Assembly (NCBI GenBank): GCA_030668645.1
Contig: DAOVFC010000005.1
Span: 1 to 15,798, forward strand
Source of the DNA: Candidatus Bathyarchaeota archaeon
Lineage (GTDB): Archaea > Thermoproteota > Bathyarchaeia > Bathyarchaeales > Bathycorpusculaceae
Length of the DNA: 15,798 bases
Reading direction: 5' to 3'
Each line of letters opens with the position of its first letter. Position 1 is the first letter of the stretch. Shown here one piece after another: positions 1 to 7,150 of this stretch. Position numbers and translations under genes: made by a program. The notes beneath the pieces are model-generated. The model did no database searches, had not been told where the DNA came from, and worked only from the letters and a program-made list of their open reading frames with translations.

Positions 1-487
1 GGTAGAACAGCATTGTGGGGACGGTTGAAAAGACAATCGTGTAAACCAGAATAACACCTACTTCCATGAACCTCCAAGATATGCTCAAAGCGAAGAGACT
101 TCCTCCGATAATCGCCACAGACATGAGGAAGTAGAGACACATGACCCTTCCTGAACCCCATTTCGATACAAGTTTTAACCATCCACTATATGTCAAGAAA
201 TCTATTGTTCTCAACGGGCTTGAAGCATCCACCTCTTCCAGTTCCCGGTCAACAACTCTTCTCATCTTCGGCAACGTCACAAGACTCACTATACCTGCGA
301 TAAGGAAGAGAAAGAACATAAGAAGAATTTGTTCAAAAATTACTAGGATCAATACAACAACCATAACAGAGCTTATTACACCACTCAAATAGTAAATCCT
401 CTTCCGATAAGCCCTAACAAAGTTTACCACCGCCACAACACCAAAGAAAACTACTCCAAAGAGAAGGAATCCGTAGGGAAGAATCAT
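1..487 (-). CDS. Multi-pass membrane protein, 3' end cut by the window edge
   Basis: Reading the minus strand from an ATG at 487 gives an uninterrupted frame of 162 codons that runs off the left edge, so the C-terminus is missing. An in-frame TGA lies just upstream, which supports this start. The N-terminus is a hydrophobic segment (about residues 4-24), followed by a short basic loop (RAYRKR). A long hydrophobic stretch at about 33-70 could be two helices. Next comes a charged soluble loop rich in E, D and R (about 75-105), then two more hydrophobic segments at about 115-137 and 141-162. At least four membrane helices are therefore visible. I do not recognise the family and see no catalytic motif. 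A TATA-like element lies about 30 bases upstream. The opposite-strand frame at 141-392 is treated as its shadow. Confidence 0.6.
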   Translation of the reverse strand, partial: MILPYGFLLFGVVFFGVVAVVNFVRAYRKRIYYLSGVISSVMVVVLILVIFEQILLMFFLFLIAGIVSLVTLPKMRRVVDRELEEVDASSPLRTIDFLTYSGWLKLVSKWGSGRVMCLYFLMSVAIIGGSLFALSISWRFMEVGVILVYTIVFSTVPTMLFY

Positions 488-516
488 CGTAGCTCAATGA
501 AAATGAGTGCATTATC

Positions 517-527
517 AAAATATTAAT
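517..527 (-). promoter_or_regulatory. TATA-like box for the left-edge membrane protein
   Basis: On the minus strand this reads ATTAATATTTT. It lies about 30 bases before the ATG at 487, which would give a very short leader. AT-rich surroundings make this only a tentative call. Confidence 0.3.
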
Positions 528-662
528 GTTCGTTATTTTTGAGAGTGAGACATCCTCTGCAGAAAAACGATAGGGAGTGGTCAATATAGGACAGAAAATT
601 CTCCAAAATTGTGAAATTAAGAAAAAACAGTCCTTAAAACTCCTTTTCCCTCTGTTATGTGC

Positions 663-1013
663 CTATTTGTGTGAGTGTTGTCGTATTTCTTCAAGTGTCT
701 TTTTTGCTTCAGGGGCTTGCTCTAAGAATTTGGCAAGTTTTTCGCAGCTATAGTCAACGCAGTAAGCACAGTTTTTAACGCCTTTTTCCATTCCGCATTT
801 TCTTATCTCACAGACATTGCAGTAATCAATGTGTCGCCCATCTCTAGTAAAACAACCATCACAGTTTATTTCTTCAGGCTTCATTTCTCTGCCAAACATT
901 TTCGACCAAGCCTCTGCAACATCTCTCCTTTTTGCATCATCATTTTCCTGCGTCGCTATGAAAGCCTTGCAATCCGTGCAAATCAATCCACAAAAAGCAA
1001 CCATCTTCTCCAT
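663..1013 (-). CDS. DUF3795-type cysteine-rich small protein
   Basis: A 116-residue soluble protein with 11 cysteines arranged in pairs: C8, C12 and C15, then C51/C54, C65/C68, C73, C82/C85 and C90. The opening (FCGLICTDC) and the mid-protein CDGC and CNVCEIRKC motifs match the DUF3795 family as I remember it. That family is common in anaerobic archaea and bacteria, is presumed to bind zinc or another metal, and has no established biochemical function. The C-terminus is a charged helix (about 91-116). The ATG at 1013 follows GAGG (AAGAGGTTTGTTGT) at a usable distance, and an archaeal TATA box sits about 40-50 bases upstream. It appears monocistronic, with about 175 bases separating it from the next gene. 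The family call is fairly secure; the role is unknown. Confidence 0.8.
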   Translation of the reverse strand: MEKMVAFCGLICTDCKAFIATQENDDAKRRDVAEAWSKMFGREMKPEEINCDGCFTRDGRHIDYCNVCEIRKCGMEKGVKNCAYCVDYSCEKLAKFLEQAPEAKKTLEEIRQHSHK

Positions 1014-1052
1014 ACAACAAACCTCTTCTTAGCTATCAAAATATTCGTTTAT

Positions 1053-1066
1053 TAATATATAAGAGT
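1053..1066 (-). promoter_or_regulatory. TATA box of the DUF3795 gene
   Basis: The minus strand reads CTCTTATATATTAA, a near-consensus archaeal TATA box about 40 bases before the ATG at 1013. The expected start site is near 1034, giving a leader of about 20 bases that includes the ribosome-binding GAGG. Confidence 0.55.
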
Positions 1067-1194
1067 TAATCGTTCTAGCGCCCAAAAATCCTCGAACCCG
1101 TACTCGCACGCTGTCACCAATTCTTTTTCATACATCAAAGTCGAAAGACAGACCCTTCACCCTTTTTAGGAACATACGCTAAAGTAAAACTCAG

Positions 1195-2652
1195 ATGATG
1201 AAAATGAAGACCCCAGAAGAATACAAAGAAAGCCTCAGAGAAATGAGACCCAACATCCACAAGTTCGGCGAACTAATCACCGACGTGACAACACACCCAG
1301 CCACAAAAAGATGCGTCGAAGGACACGCCAGAATCTACGAAGCAGCTCAAAACCCCGACTATGAAAACATCGTCACCACGACATCGCATCTTACAGGAGA
1401 AAAAATCTCCCGCTACCTGTCACTAATAGAAAGTGCAGAAGAGATGACGGCGAACCTGAGGCTTAAAAGAACCATGTTCCACCTCACGGGCACGTGCACC
1501 GGAGGAAGATGCGTGGGATGGACATCGCTCAACGCGATGTGGGCCACCGCACACGACATGGACAAAGACTTGGGCACACACTACCACGAACGGCTGAAGA
1601 AATGGCTGACAAAGGCTCAGGCCGAAGACATCGCAGTGGCAGGCGCCATGACAGACCCTAAAGGAAACCGCACGCTCTCACCATCCCAACAGGAAGACCC
1701 CGACATGTACCTCCATGTGGTCGAAGAAAACGCTGACAGCATCAAGGTGAGAGGAGCCAAAGTCATGATAGCCGGAGTCGCAGCGGCGAACGAAATCTTC
1801 GTCCTCCCAGGGACGGGCTACAAAGAAGCAGACAAGAACTACGCAGTCGCGTTCACGATTCCCAGAGATGCGGAGGGCTTAACCATAGTCGAAGCCACAC
1901 ACCCAAGCGACCGAAGAGAACTGGAAGAAGGATTTGACAGTCCACCGAAAACAGGAATCACCCAAGCGTACCTGTTCTTCAACGATGTCACAGTCCCGAA
2001 GGAAAGAGTGTTCATGTGTGGAGAACACAGGTATTCACTGAATGTCGTTCTAAACTTCATAATGGCATACAGATCCGCCATAGGCGCCTGCGTAGCCGGA
2101 CAAGGAGACCTCATGTTAGGAGCGGCGACCCTGGCGGCGCGAGCCAATGGTCTCACAGAGAAAACGTTCAGAGAAAGACTGACAAAAATAGCCATCAACA
2201 ACGAAACAACGTTCGGAATGGGAATCGCAGCTGCTACCTTGGGAAAGAAACACCCTTCAGGCGTTTGGATATGCGACCCATTGTTATCAAATATAAACAA
2301 GATTTACGTTGCCGCCCTGCCCTACGAGGCAAAAGTGATCACGCAGGACATATGCGGCGGCATAGGAGAAACAGGCTGCATGCCCTCATCAAAGGATTTC
2401 TACAACGAAAAATACGGAAAGCTTGTGCAGAAGTACCTGAAGGCAGCGGCACCAGCGGAAGAAAGGGCCAGAATAGCACGGCTGATCGAGTGGCTCACGA
2501 TAGGCGCCGGCGTCCCGGGATGCCTACACGGTGGAGGCTCACCAGGAGGAGCAAAAATAGTGATATGGAGACAAATCGACTTAGACAAGTTCACTTCGTT
2601 AGCGAGAAAACTCGCAGGCATCAAGGAACAAGCTCCTGTTGCCGAGAAGTAG
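1195..2652 (+). CDS. 4-hydroxybutyryl-CoA dehydratase / HpaB-like flavoprotein, divergent
   Basis: This 485-residue protein has the full length and architecture of the AbfD (4-hydroxybutyryl-CoA dehydratase/vinylacetyl-CoA isomerase) and 4-hydroxyphenylacetate 3-hydroxylase superfamily, an FAD-binding acyl-CoA-dehydrogenase-like fold. Recognisable blocks are GTCTGGRCVGW (99-109), VRGAKVMIAGVAAANE (185-200), a helix with RSAIGAC (293-299) followed by GQGDLMLGAATLAA, DICGGIGETGCMPS (385-398) and HGGGSPGG (445-452). Three cysteines align with the [4Fe-4S] ligands of AbfD (C101, C106, C299), so it looks like the iron-sulfur branch rather than a plain monooxygenase. The position of the AbfD histidine ligand is Y292, and the first cysteine pair is CX4C rather than CX3C. 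These differences make a classical dehydratase reaction uncertain. Three methionines (1195, 1198, 1204) compete as starts and no strong ribosome-binding site separates them. It stands alone, immediately before the ribosomal operon. Confidence 0.8.
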   Translation: MMKMKTPEEYKESLREMRPNIHKFGELITDVTTHPATKRCVEGHARIYEAAQNPDYENIVTTTSHLTGEKISRYLSLIESAEEMTANLRLKRTMFHLTGTCTGGRCVGWTSLNAMWATAHDMDKDLGTHYHERLKKWLTKAQAEDIAVAGAMTDPKGNRTLSPSQQEDPDMYLHVVEENADSIKVRGAKVMIAGVAAANEIFVLPGTGYKEADKNYAVAFTIPRDAEGLTIVEATHPSDRRELEEGFDSPPKTGITQAYLFFNDVTVPKERVFMCGEHRYSLNVVLNFIMAYRSAIGACVAGQGDLMLGAATLAARANGLTEKTFRERLTKIAINNETTFGMGIAAATLGKKHPSGVWICDPLLSNINKIYVAALPYEAKVITQDICGGIGETGCMPSSKDFYNEKYGKLVQKYLKAAAPAEERARIARLIEWLTIGAGVPGCLHGGGSPGGAKIVIWRQIDLDKFTSLARKLAGIKEQAPVAEK

Positions 2653-2665
2653 AATACCAGTAACG

Positions 2666-2673
2666 TTTATAAC
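2666..2673 (+). promoter_or_regulatory. TATA box of the ribosomal protein operon
   Basis: TTTATAAC lies 41 bases before the L3 start codon, in the 61-base gap after the dehydratase-like gene. A start site near 2695 would leave a leader of about 20 bases. This is the most likely promoter for L3-L4-L23-L2-S19. Confidence 0.55.
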
Positions 2674-2713
2674 TCAATGTTCTCATGTCTAAAAGACACG
2701 AAGCGGGCAGACG

Positions 2714-3724
2714 ATGGGTCGCAAAAAACACGCTCCAAAACACGGTTCACTCGCGTACCTACCCAGAGGACGCGCTAAAAGTATATTGGCCAGAACACGC
2801 TACTGGCCAGAGATAGAAACGGACACGCCGACGCTTCTAGGCTATGTAGGCTATAAAGCCGGCATGACTCACGTGTTCGCGATAGACAACCGAAAAGGCA
2901 CACCGAACTACGGGAAAGAAACAGTCCGCCCAGCGACGATCCTGGAAACTCCACCTATGTTGGTGTGCGCGGTCAGAGCATACACAAAGAACCAAAACGG
3001 CCTCCGAACCCTGACAGAGGCTTGGATGAAAAACCCGCCGGAAGAACTTGAACGTGTGTTCACGATCCCGGAGAACTTCAACACGGAGGAAAACCTTCAA
3101 AAAATCGAAAAAAACTTGGATAAAGTGGCGAAAATACGCGTGATAGCGATAACGCAGCCGAAACAAGCCAGCGTGCCGAAGAAGAAACCAGATGTGGCGG
3201 AAATAGAGATAGGCGGAGGCACAGTCCAGCAGCAACACGAATACGCCAAAACCCTGCTGGGAAAAGCAGTAACGCCGCCGGAGATATTCAAAGAAGGCCA
3301 GTGCGTAGACGTGATAGCGGTAACAATAGGAAAAGGCTGGCAAGGACCGGTGAAACGCTGGGGGGTAAAAATACTCCCACGCAAATCGAGAAAAACAAAA
3401 AGAGGCGTAGCAACACTAGGTCCGTGGAAACCACCCCGTGTGCGCTACAGCATCCCCAGAGCCGGGCAGATGGGCTTCCACCAGAGAACTGAATACAACA
3501 AGCAAATTCTAAAAATGGGCACAGATGGAAAAGAAGTAACGCCTAAAGGAGGTTTCATAAGATACGGCGTGATCCGCGGAGCCTACATGATTATAGACGG
3601 AAGCGTACTAGGTCCGGAGAAACGTCCAATAAAGCTGCGCCATCCAGCACGCCCACCAAAACATATCCCAGAAGAACCACCACAGATCACCTACATATCG
3701 CTTGAATCCCCCCAAGGAAAATAA
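2714..3724 (+). CDS. rpl3: Large subunit ribosomal protein L3 (uL3)
   Basis: 336 residues, the usual length for archaeal L3. The basic N-terminus begins GRKKHAPKHGSLAYLPRGRA, typical of archaeal/eukaryotic uL3. YKAGMTHVF follows at about residues 48-56. The conserved core (about 205-270) carries GPVKRWGVKI, RAGQMGFHQRTEYNKQI and the loop that reaches toward the peptidyl transferase centre. L3 binds 23S rRNA early in large-subunit assembly. It opens the S10-type operon, with L4 15 bases downstream. The ATG at 2714 has only a weak ribosome-binding site (GGGCAG), which fits the short leader predicted from the TATA box. Confidence 0.96.
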   Translation: MGRKKHAPKHGSLAYLPRGRAKSILARTRYWPEIETDTPTLLGYVGYKAGMTHVFAIDNRKGTPNYGKETVRPATILETPPMLVCAVRAYTKNQNGLRTLTEAWMKNPPEELERVFTIPENFNTEENLQKIEKNLDKVAKIRVIAITQPKQASVPKKKPDVAEIEIGGGTVQQQHEYAKTLLGKAVTPPEIFKEGQCVDVIAVTIGKGWQGPVKRWGVKILPRKSRKTKRGVATLGPWKPPRVRYSIPRAGQMGFHQRTEYNKQILKMGTDGKEVTPKGGFIRYGVIRGAYMIIDGSVLGPEKRPIKLRHPARPPKHIPEEPPQITYISLESPQGK

Positions 3725-3739
3725 AAACGGTGAAAGACC

Positions 3740-4528
3740 ATGGCAAGAACAACAGCAAAAATCTTCGACCTTAAGGGGAAACCTATTGGAAAGATAAAGC
3801 TTCCGCCAGTTTTCAAAACACCGCTGAGACCAGACGTGATAAAACGTGCAGTCCTAGCGATGCAATCAAACAGATTCCAGCCTCAAGGCAGAAACCCCAT
3901 GGCCGGCAAAAGAACAACAGCGGAATCAATGGGCGTAGGTCTAGGCATATCAAGAATGCCGAGAATCAAAGGAGGCGGACAGAGAGCAGCACTCGCCCCG
4001 GGAACGGTCGGAGGAAGAACAGCGCACCCACCAGTGTCAAACAAAAGGATCATCAAACGAATCCCTAAAAAGGAAAAACGTCTCGCCCTACTCTCAGCAA
4101 TAGCCGCAACAGCATCCAAAAAAGTTGTAGCTTCACGTGGTCACTCCGTTGAGGACGTTCCATATGCTCCGTTGGTGGTCACCGACGAACTCGAAAAATT
4201 GAAGAAAACCAAGGAAGTGGAAGAAACCCTCATACACTTGGGATTATGGCCCGACATCTACCGCGTGAAGGAAAGCAGAAAAATCCGCGCTGGGAAGGGT
4301 AAAAGCAGAGGCAGAAAAATGAAACAGGCCGTGGGGCCACTCATAGTTGTGGCTGAAAACAAAGGAATAATAGAAGCCGCAAGAAACGTACTAGGCGTGG
4401 AAGTTGTCACCGTTAATAACCTAAATGCCGAAATCCTCGCTCCGGGAACTCATCCGGGAAGATTAACTGTGTGGACGAACGGCGCAATTGAGAGGCTAAA
4501 TGAACTTTACGGCGGAGGGAAAGCCTGA
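3740..4528 (+). CDS. rpl4: Large subunit ribosomal protein L4 (uL4/L1e type)
   Basis: 262 residues, the archaeal/eukaryotic L4 length. The internal extended loop (about 45-105) contains GRNPMAGKRTTAES, GISRMPRIKGGGQR and GGRTAHPP; this arginine/glycine-rich loop lines the nascent peptide exit tunnel. The C-terminal globular half ends in a Rossmann-like region (VGPLIVVAENKGI, then NAEILAPGTHPGRLTVWT). GGTGA six bases before the ATG fixes the start. Its TGA overlaps the L23 ATG by one base (TGATG), so translational coupling is likely. Confidence 0.96.
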   Translation: MARTTAKIFDLKGKPIGKIKLPPVFKTPLRPDVIKRAVLAMQSNRFQPQGRNPMAGKRTTAESMGVGLGISRMPRIKGGGQRAALAPGTVGGRTAHPPVSNKRIIKRIPKKEKRLALLSAIAATASKKVVASRGHSVEDVPYAPLVVTDELEKLKKTKEVEETLIHLGLWPDIYRVKESRKIRAGKGKSRGRKMKQAVGPLIVVAENKGIIEAARNVLGVEVVTVNNLNAEILAPGTHPGRLTVWTNGAIERLNELYGGGKA

Positions 4529-4788
4529 TGGACCCGTATGAGGTAATACTGTATCCATTAATGACGGAAGCCGCAAGCCTGATGGTTGAGTCGGAAAACA
4601 AACTGGTATTCATGGTTAATCTCAAAGCCACAAAAGGCAATGTCAGAAAGGCTGTTGAAGAACTGTATGAAGTGAGGGTGAAGAAGGTTAACCTTCTGAT
4701 CACCCCGAAAGGAGAAAAGAAAGCGTTTGTCAAACTTCATCCAGATTACAAGGCAGCGGACATCGCAATCAAGATCGGAATACTGTAA
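4528..4788 (+). CDS. rpl23: Large subunit ribosomal protein L23 (uL23)
   Basis: 86 residues, the compact archaeal form. It starts MDPYEVILYPLMTEAA, contains the ENKLVFMVNLKATKGNVRKAVEELY motif region (about 22-47), and ends in the family's short C-terminal strand. uL23 sits at the exit of the nascent peptide tunnel and is the docking site for SRP and chaperones. GGCGGAGGG lies eight bases upstream, inside the end of the L4 gene, and gives a strong ribosome-binding site for a start that overlaps the L4 stop by one base. Confidence 0.95.
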   Translation: MDPYEVILYPLMTEAASLMVESENKLVFMVNLKATKGNVRKAVEELYEVRVKKVNLLITPKGEKKAFVKLHPDYKAADIAIKIGIL

Positions 4789-4809
4789 AACTTTCCAGAG
4801 TGAATTAAA

Positions 4810-5547
4810 ATGGGAAAAAGGATTCGTGTTCAAAGACGCGGACGAGGTGGATCCACATTCAGAGCCTCAACCCACAAGAGAATAGCTCCAGTGCGGTATC
4901 CACAAGCAACAAAAAGGGATTCTGAATCAGCCACCAACGGCGTTATCGAAAAGCTTCTCCACGAACCCGGACGTGGCTCCCCCCTTGCCCTAGCAAGCTT
5001 CGAAAGTGGAGAAAACTGTCATATCGTGGTTCCTGAAGGAGTTTTTGTCGGTCAGCGGATACAGATCGGTGGAAGAGCTCCAATCGAAGTGGGCAATGTT
5101 CTCCCGGTGGGTAAGATTCCCGAAGGCACCATGGTGTGCAACCTAGAGCTTCATCCAGGAGACGGCGGTAAAATCGCGAGGTCTTCAGGAGCCTACTCAA
5201 CCGTTGTGGCGCACACGGCGCAGGGGACAATGATCAAGCTTCCATCGGGAAAGACGAAGTACCTCAGTGATCACTGCAGAGCAACCGTAGGCGTGGTTTC
5301 CGGCGCCGGCAGAACCGACAAACCCTTCTTGAAGGCAGGCGCAAAGTTTCACATGATGAAAGCGAAGGGACATAAGTATCCGAGAACCCGCGGAGTAGCC
5401 ATGATTGCCGCCGTGCATCCCTACGGCAGCAGCAAGAGGGGCGCACGGAAAGTTACCACAGTATCGCGTGGGGCGCCTCCGGGGCAGAAGGTCGGGTTGA
5501 TCGCCGCTAGGGGCACTGGGCGAAAGAGGAAGAGAAGAGCGAGGTAG
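4810..5547 (+). CDS. rpl2: Large subunit ribosomal protein L2 (uL2)
   Basis: 245 residues, a normal archaeal L2 length. The basic N-terminus (GKRIRVQRRGRGGSTFRA) is followed by the OB-like domain (about 65-125, with VGNVLPVGKIPEGT) and an SH3-like domain (about 125-195), then the C-terminal arm (about 196-245, with SRGAPPGQKVGLIAARGTG). L2 binds helix 66 of 23S rRNA and reaches the peptidyl transferase centre. The normally very conserved NPVDHPxGGG loop reads IAAVHPYGSS here (199-208): the HP pair with H203 remains, but its surroundings differ. It follows L23 by 21 bases with a weak site (GAGTG) before the ATG. Confidence 0.95.
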   Translation: MGKRIRVQRRGRGGSTFRASTHKRIAPVRYPQATKRDSESATNGVIEKLLHEPGRGSPLALASFESGENCHIVVPEGVFVGQRIQIGGRAPIEVGNVLPVGKIPEGTMVCNLELHPGDGGKIARSSGAYSTVVAHTAQGTMIKLPSGKTKYLSDHCRATVGVVSGAGRTDKPFLKAGAKFHMMKAKGHKYPRTRGVAMIAAVHPYGSSKRGARKVTTVSRGAPPGQKVGLIAARGTGRKRKRRAR

Positions 5548-5588
5548 CATCGGTTCCAGAAGGTTTAATAGTTCTGAAATAAGCCATC

Positions 5589-6008
5589 TTGGTTGAAGAG
5601 GAAATGCCGAGAGAATTTACGTATCGTGGATACACGTTTGAACAGCTGCAGAGCATGTCCATGGACGAATTTATCAATCTGCTTCCTTCTAGGCAGCGGA
5701 GAAGTCTACACCGCGGTCTCCCCCCAGAACAAAGGACGTTGCTGGAGAAAGCGAGGGAAGCTAAAGAGGAGATCAGAAAAGGAAACAATGTAATTGTTAA
5801 AACGCATGTGCGAGATATGATAATTCTGCCTGAGATGGTCGGTCTCACAATTCTTGTCCATAACGGTAAGGATTTTGTTCCGATTGAGGTAAAACCCGAA
5901 ATGATGGGACATTACCTGGGTGAATTTTCGATAACGAATAGACCGGTGAAGCACGGCACCCCTGGCATTGGATCCTCGAGGTCCTCGATGTATGTGCCGC
6001 TAAAGTAA
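5589..6008 (+). CDS. rps19: Small subunit ribosomal protein S19 (uS19)
   Basis: 139 residues. Archaeal S19 hallmarks are EFTYRGYTFEQLQ near the N-terminus, the basic segment LPSRQRRSLHRGL, HVRDMIILPEMVGLTI in the core, and the closing GHYLGEF...GIGSSRSSMYVPLK pattern. S19 forms a complex with S13 in the head of the 30S subunit. Two starts are possible: TTG at 5589, or ATG at 5604, five codons later. The ATG has GAGG only two bases away, too close to work well, so the TTG is kept with low certainty. A TTTAATA element at 5564-5570 could even give a nearly leaderless transcript. It is the last gene of the operon; in most archaea L22 and S3 would follow, but here a convergent gene begins 21 bases later. 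Confidence 0.94.
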   Translation: MVEEEMPREFTYRGYTFEQLQSMSMDEFINLLPSRQRRSLHRGLPPEQRTLLEKAREAKEEIRKGNNVIVKTHVRDMIILPEMVGLTILVHNGKDFVPIEVKPEMMGHYLGEFSITNRPVKHGTPGIGSSRSSMYVPLK

Positions 6009-6029
6009 AACTAACATCAGCCGTCGCTT

Positions 6030-6467
6030 TTAAGCCCTGTAATCTGGTCCTGAAGGTACTTTACTTGGCTTTTTAGCCTGTGGAATTTTCGGTAGCGGAA
6101 TCGGCGGTGGAACGTGCAACGTTCTGGAGATAAGCACTGATTCAACGAAAACAACGTTGGAGATCGACTGTACAATCACTGGTGGCGGCGGCTTCTTTCC
6201 CTTGTACTCTTCATAAACCTTTCTGATTTCGTCTTTGTCTCCAGTTACGTGTGCTCTTCCCTTCAAACTTATCTGCGCCACCGAAGGGGCATAATTTATA
6301 GTTAAAACGAAAGGCACCTCTAACAAGCCTTCCGCCTTTTTCTCGACTGCGACAAGGTTGAGGTTTGTGTTTATTTTGATGGGTGGAATGGGTTTTTGAA
6401 TATCCCAGAAGCGTTCGGCGGAAACGTTGCTTATAAAAACGCTCACTCGAAGCATCTTGACCATCAC
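6030..6467 (-). CDS. Small beta-rich protein, possibly SecB-like
   Basis: 145 residues, or 144 if the ATG at 6464 is used; the frame can begin with GTG at 6467, and another ATG lies at 6455. Alternating hydrophobic strands run through residues 1-85 (LRVSVFISNV, INTNLNLVAVE, LEVPFVLTINY, AQISLKGRAHVTG), followed by a helix (KDEIRKVYEEYKGK). A proline-rich segment (KKPPPPVIVQ) and a hydrophobic helix lead into a closing VPPPIPLPKIP stretch and a basic tail. The strand order and the proline-rich C-terminal part recall SecB-like archaeal proteins of the MJ0357 type, but this is a pattern impression and not proven. It is the last gene of the minus-strand operon, 31 bases after S27ae, so co-expression with the translation machinery is likely. 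Confidence 0.6.
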   Translation of the reverse strand: MMVKMLRVSVFISNVSAERFWDIQKPIPPIKINTNLNLVAVEKKAEGLLEVPFVLTINYAPSVAQISLKGRAHVTGDKDEIRKVYEEYKGKKPPPPVIVQSISNVVFVESVLISRTLHVPPPIPLPKIPQAKKPSKVPSGPDYRA

Positions 6468-6498
6468 GTTACAAATGCATGGCGTGGTTTAAAGGTGT

Positions 6499-6771
6499 TT
6501 ACTTTTTGTTTCCAACGGGTTTATACCGTGTGAAACCACAGTGCCCGCAGACATACCTGTCACCGTGGTCAGCCATGAAATATCCAAGTCCACAGCGCTC
6601 ACATACGGGACGCAGCCTCACAAGCTTGTCGTTTTCAATCTTGTATAAAGCAAAAACACCCTTCTCTTTTTTCTTCTTTTTTTCAGGTTTTTTCTCTTTT
6701 TCTGCTTCTGCTGCCTCTGGGGGTCCTTCCGTTTCTTCCGTGTTTTCCTTTCTCTGAGATGTTTCAGACAA
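6499..6771 (-). CDS. rps27ae: Small subunit ribosomal protein S27ae (eS31) with N-terminal extension
   Basis: 90 residues. The C-terminal half (about 38-90) is the S27ae zinc ribbon, with C57/C60 and C75/C78 as metal ligands and the conserved YKIENDKLVRLRP strand before them. Archaeal S27ae is usually only about 50-65 residues. Here 37 extra residues precede the domain: an acidic S/T/E/P-rich part, then a lysine run (PEKKKKKEKG). No in-frame ATG, GTG or TTG occurs between the extension and the domain, so the extension must be translated. In eukaryotes this same N-terminal position carries fused ubiquitin; nothing here resembles ubiquitin. It starts four bases after the S24e stop codon. Confidence 0.93.
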   Translation of the reverse strand: MSETSQRKENTEETEGPPEAAEAEKEKKPEKKKKKEKGVFALYKIENDKLVRLRPVCERCGLGYFMADHGDRYVCGHCGFTRYKPVGNKK

Positions 6772-6775
6772 TTTA

Positions 6776-7108
6776 TTATTTCCCTTCTTTCTTTTCTTCT
6801 TTTTCCGCTGCCTTTTCTTCGGGTTTTTCCATCAAAACGTTTCTTTTGATGATGTATTCTGGCTCAACAAACTTCGCTTGCTCGACGGAATCGTAAACGT
6901 TTGCTGTCCCAACAGCCGTAAATGCCCCAGTTTTCGTTTCGAACTTTTTTACATAGACCAAATCTATGTCAGTTCTTAAGATTTTAGCAACCGCCTTTCT
7001 AACTTCCAATCGTGATGGCGTTCCGGTTTGCGCATGTTCTATTTGGAAGCAGATTTCCTTTCGTTTTAGCAGCGGGTTTTCTTTCTCCGAAACTATTTTG
7101 ATTCCCAT
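6776..7108 (-). CDS. rps24e: Small subunit ribosomal protein S24e (eS24)
   Basis: 110 residues when started at 7108. The fold markers are MGIKIVSEKENPLLKRKEI at the N-terminus, then TPSRLEVRKAVAKIL and VYVKKFETKTGAFTAVGTA, all standard S24e. An ATG five codons upstream (7123) is possible, but AAGAGG lies six bases before the 7108 ATG while the 7123 ATG has no site. Archaeal homologues also begin close to this GIKIV. The C-terminus (about 95-110) is a K/E/A-rich tail (EKPEEKAAEKEEKKEGK) of the same character as tails on S6e and Rpo7 in this operon. S24e binds 16S rRNA at the base of the 30S body. Confidence 0.94.
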   Translation of the reverse strand: MGIKIVSEKENPLLKRKEICFQIEHAQTGTPSRLEVRKAVAKILRTDIDLVYVKKFETKTGAFTAVGTANVYDSVEQAKFVEPEYIIKRNVLMEKPEEKAAEKEEKKEGK

Positions 7109-7150
7109 GGTTTTCCTCTTCATTGTTGACTTGATAAGTTTCCCTTTACT

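Noticed and set aside
141..392. 83-codon plus-strand frame
   Set aside because: It is serine/threonine-rich, has no homology signs, and lies opposite the convincing left-edge membrane protein.
513..1045. Shared 12-base TATCAAAATATT before both minus-strand genes at the left end (513-524 and 1034-1045)
   Set aside because: It is short and AT-only apart from one C, in AT-rich leaders, so it is expected by chance.
1080..1125. Another T-arm-like motif (GGGTTCGAGG on the minus strand)
   Set aside because: The stem after the loop does not pair, and no acceptor or anticodon arm is present.
1052..1135. 27-codon minus-strand frame with a protein-like sequence
   Set aside because: It has no ribosome-binding site and runs through the TATA box of the DUF3795 gene, so it is probably chance.
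2016..2663. 215-codon plus-strand frame overlapping the dehydratase-like gene
   Set aside because: It is arginine/histidine-rich and is a shifted reading of a gene with clear family motifs.
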